Below, in pieces: positions 5,330-6,313 of a stretch of DNA of 6,313 nt; position 1 is the first letter of the stretch, and each line of letters opens with the position of its first letter. A model generated the notes under the pieces. That model made no database searches. It was not told the DNA's origin and worked only from the letters and a program-made list of their open reading frames with translations. The stretch covers positions 1-6,313 of the forward strand of contig WFNC01000411.1 of assembly GCA_015488785.1 (NCBI GenBank), written 5' to 3'. This stretch comes from Flavobacteriales bacterium (GTDB lineage: Bacteria > Bacteroidota > Bacteroidia > Flavobacteriales_D > Parvicellaceae). Both the position numbers and the translations under genes were made by a program.

Positions 5330-6243
5330 GACCCCGCGGGATAAAGTATATCCATGCTGCCAAATCTTTTCACGCTGTCCAATTGTGCTATGTGAAGATA
5401 CATTAATGTTGAGTTAATGGATTCGTGCCCCAGTGATTCTTTTAGCACCATTATGTTTTGGCCTGCCTCTAACTGGTGCGTGGCATAGGTATGCCGCAGG
5501 GAATGGATGCTGATATCCTTTTCTATGTTAGTGCGTGAAAGTGCCTCTTTCAGTAATGCCCTTACACGGGTTTTGCTTATGGGGATACCCTTCCGGTTGT
5601 AATTGTCAAACATGTAAGTCTTGGGTTTATTGATTATTAGATGTTTTCTTATGCCCCTTACAGCGTGTGATGACATTACAACGTACCTGTCTTTTTTATT
5701 CTTCGACTGTCGCACGTGAAGTACAGACCTGTCAAGGTCAACATCCTTTATCAAAAGGTTAGTTACTTCTGAAATGCGCAAACCGGTATCATAGATCAGG
5801 GCGAACATTACTCTTTCCCTGATATGTTTCGGGGCTAATAAAAGTTCCTTAACCTCCTGCTTCGACAATACCACCGGAAGCCGTTTGGAACGGTTTATTT
5901 TTGGCAGTGCTACCAGCAAGGTTTCCTGCCCAAAAAGGTAATACAACTTGCGCAGTCCATAAACCAGGTGCTTGTACGAACTTTGCGCGTCGGTATCGCG
6001 CTGAATGAGGTAATACAGGTATTCCTCCAGCTCATCAGCCTCTATATCCAACGGTGTACGTTTGTAATAGAGCGCCAGCTTCGATATTTGGCGCAAATAG
6101 TTCTCGTGGGTAGATCTCGATTTTCCGTTTATCACTAACTTGCGGATAAATTCTTCTCCCATGGCTCTGAAGCCATCAACCTTGTTGCATGCTTCAGAAT
6201 AAATTGTAATTTTACTCATGTCTTTACGTTTTTTGTTAAACAT
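5326..6243 (-). CDS. Tyrosine recombinase of the IS91-type element
   Basis: This 305-residue tyrosine recombinase resembles XerC/D and phage integrases. Residues about 28-112 form the N-terminal SAM-like core-binding domain (FIRKLVINGKSRSTHENYLR onward). The catalytic domain follows from about 122. The active residues appear complete: R156 in YDTGLRISEV, a lysine near 184 in QSKNKKDRY, H247 and R250 in HSLRHTYATH, H273 in ESLGHE, and nucleophile Y282 in STLMYLHI. The extra segment of about 20 residues that marks integron integrases between the lysine strand and box II is missing, so it is not IntI. Similar recombinases precede the transposase in some IS91-family elements. The start at 6243 gives an N-terminus MFNKKRKD; the ATG at 6219 (MSKITIY) is an equal alternative, and neither has a Shine-Dalgarno sequence. 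Confidence 0.9.
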   Translation of the reverse strand: MFNKKRKDMSKITIYSEACNKVDGFRAMGEEFIRKLVINGKSRSTHENYLRQISKLALYYKRTPLDIEADELEEYLYYLIQRDTDAQSSYKHLVYGLRKLYYLFGQETLLVALPKINRSKRLPVVLSKQEVKELLLAPKHIRERVMFALIYDTGLRISEVTNLLIKDVDLDRSVLHVRQSKNKKDRYVVMSSHAVRGIRKHLIINKPKTYMFDNYNRKGIPISKTRVRALLKEALSRTNIEKDISIHSLRHTYATHQLEAGQNIMVLKESLGHESINSTLMYLHIAQLDSVKRFGSMDILYPAGS

Positions 6244-6263
6244 GCGTAAAATGTAAAAACTTT

Positions 6264-6305
6264 GTTGGACTTTAGCTGCCTCCCGTTAGGGAGGTTTAGT
6301 TCAAC
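6264..6305. repeat. Two-part hairpin at the right end of the element
   Basis: A perfect stem CCTCCC-GTTA-GGGAGG occupies 6279-6294. Outside it, GTTGGACT at 6264-6271 pairs with AGTTCAAC at 6298-6305 with one G-T pair, leaving an internal loop. It lies upstream of the recombinase and may be the ter-IS-like terminus recognised as single-stranded DNA, or a barrier to transcription entering from outside. Confidence 0.5.
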
Positions 6306-6313
6306 AATGTATA
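6293..6313 (+). repeat. Right boundary repeat and start of a further attC-like site (partial)
   Basis: GGTTTAGTTCAACA (6293-6306) complements the left boundary repeat. Its GTTCAAC fits the standard attC opening core RYYYAAC. The last 11 bases of the window, AACAATGTATA (6303-6313), are identical to 3007-3017, where the opening motif of the site behind the KAP gene runs into its left stem arm. The window ends here, so the remaining site is not visible. Confidence 0.45.

Larger units (their letters stand above)
3901..6306 (-). mobile_element. Recombinase-transposase element of IS91 type, or cassette carrying it
   Basis: A block of about 2.4 kb holds a tyrosine recombinase and an IS91-family transposase on the minus strand, with composition visibly richer in G+C than the flanks. 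It is bounded by a perfect 14-base inverted repeat, TGTTGAACTAAACC at 3901-3914 and its complement at 6293-6306. Classical IS91 elements have no terminal inverted repeats. The repeat also matches the cassette-end rule seen in the two units to the left, so it may mark cassette ends and not transposon ends. A GAAC, the target tetranucleotide known for IS91, lies at 3905-3908. No target duplication is visible. Confidence 0.6.

Noticed and set aside
5326..6243. Tyrosine recombinase as an integron integrase (IntI).
   Set aside because: The extra segment typical of IntI before the HSLRHTYATH box is absent, and the gene is coupled to an IS91-type transposase. It may still act on these sites, but not as a standard IntI.
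6244..6270. Bacteroidota promoter for the recombinase (TACATTTT on the minus strand).
   Set aside because: It misses the final G of TAnnTTTG and has no TTG at the right distance upstream.

Overview
The window looks like chromosomal or plasmid DNA of a member of the Bacteroidota. Two promoters match the phylum's TTG-N20-TAnnTTTG pattern (bases 26-56 and 3182-3212), the left part is strongly AT-rich, and most genes lack a Shine-Dalgarno sequence. The IS91-type transposase paired with a tyrosine recombinase is also compatible with this phylum. No species can be named from the sequence.

Layout. Bases 1-683 hold a hicA-hicB toxin-antitoxin operon with its promoter and operator. Bases 839-2995 encode a 718-residue soluble KAP-family P-loop NTPase, probably an anti-phage or stress ATPase. 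Bases 3182-3843 hold a second toxin-antitoxin operon of the higB-higA (RelE/ParE toxin, XRE antitoxin) type. Bases 4136-6243, minus strand and visibly richer in G+C, encode a tyrosine recombinase and an IS91-family HUH transposase overlapping by ATGA.

The main observation concerns the spaces between these units. Each stop codon is followed within about 10 bases by a motif ending in AAC, then an imperfect inverted repeat with an unpaired centre, then a motif starting with GTT. Three such sites are complete (688-821, 3000-3137, 3851-3914). A fourth appears to begin at 6293 and is cut by the window end. The GTT motif that opens each unit is the reverse complement of the AAC motif that closes the same unit: GTTACCTGCC/GGCAGGTAAC around the KAP gene, GTTGTGCTT/AAGCACAAC around higBA, and GTTGAACTAAACC/GGTTTAGTTCAAC around the recombinase-transposase pair. 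This is the geometry of integron gene cassettes, whose attC sites are split between cassette ends. I read the window as part of an integron-like cassette array with non-standard core sites. No integron integrase of IntI type is visible.

How the parts fit. The KAP gene fills its cassette almost completely, starting 26 bases after the predicted cut and ending 4 bases before the closing motif, as cassette genes usually do. The two toxin-antitoxin units carry their own promoters, as stabilising cassettes of long arrays commonly do. The last unit holds the only DNA-mobilising enzymes in the window. It is either an insertion element whose ends copy the attC core motif, or a cassette carrying its own recombinase and transposase.
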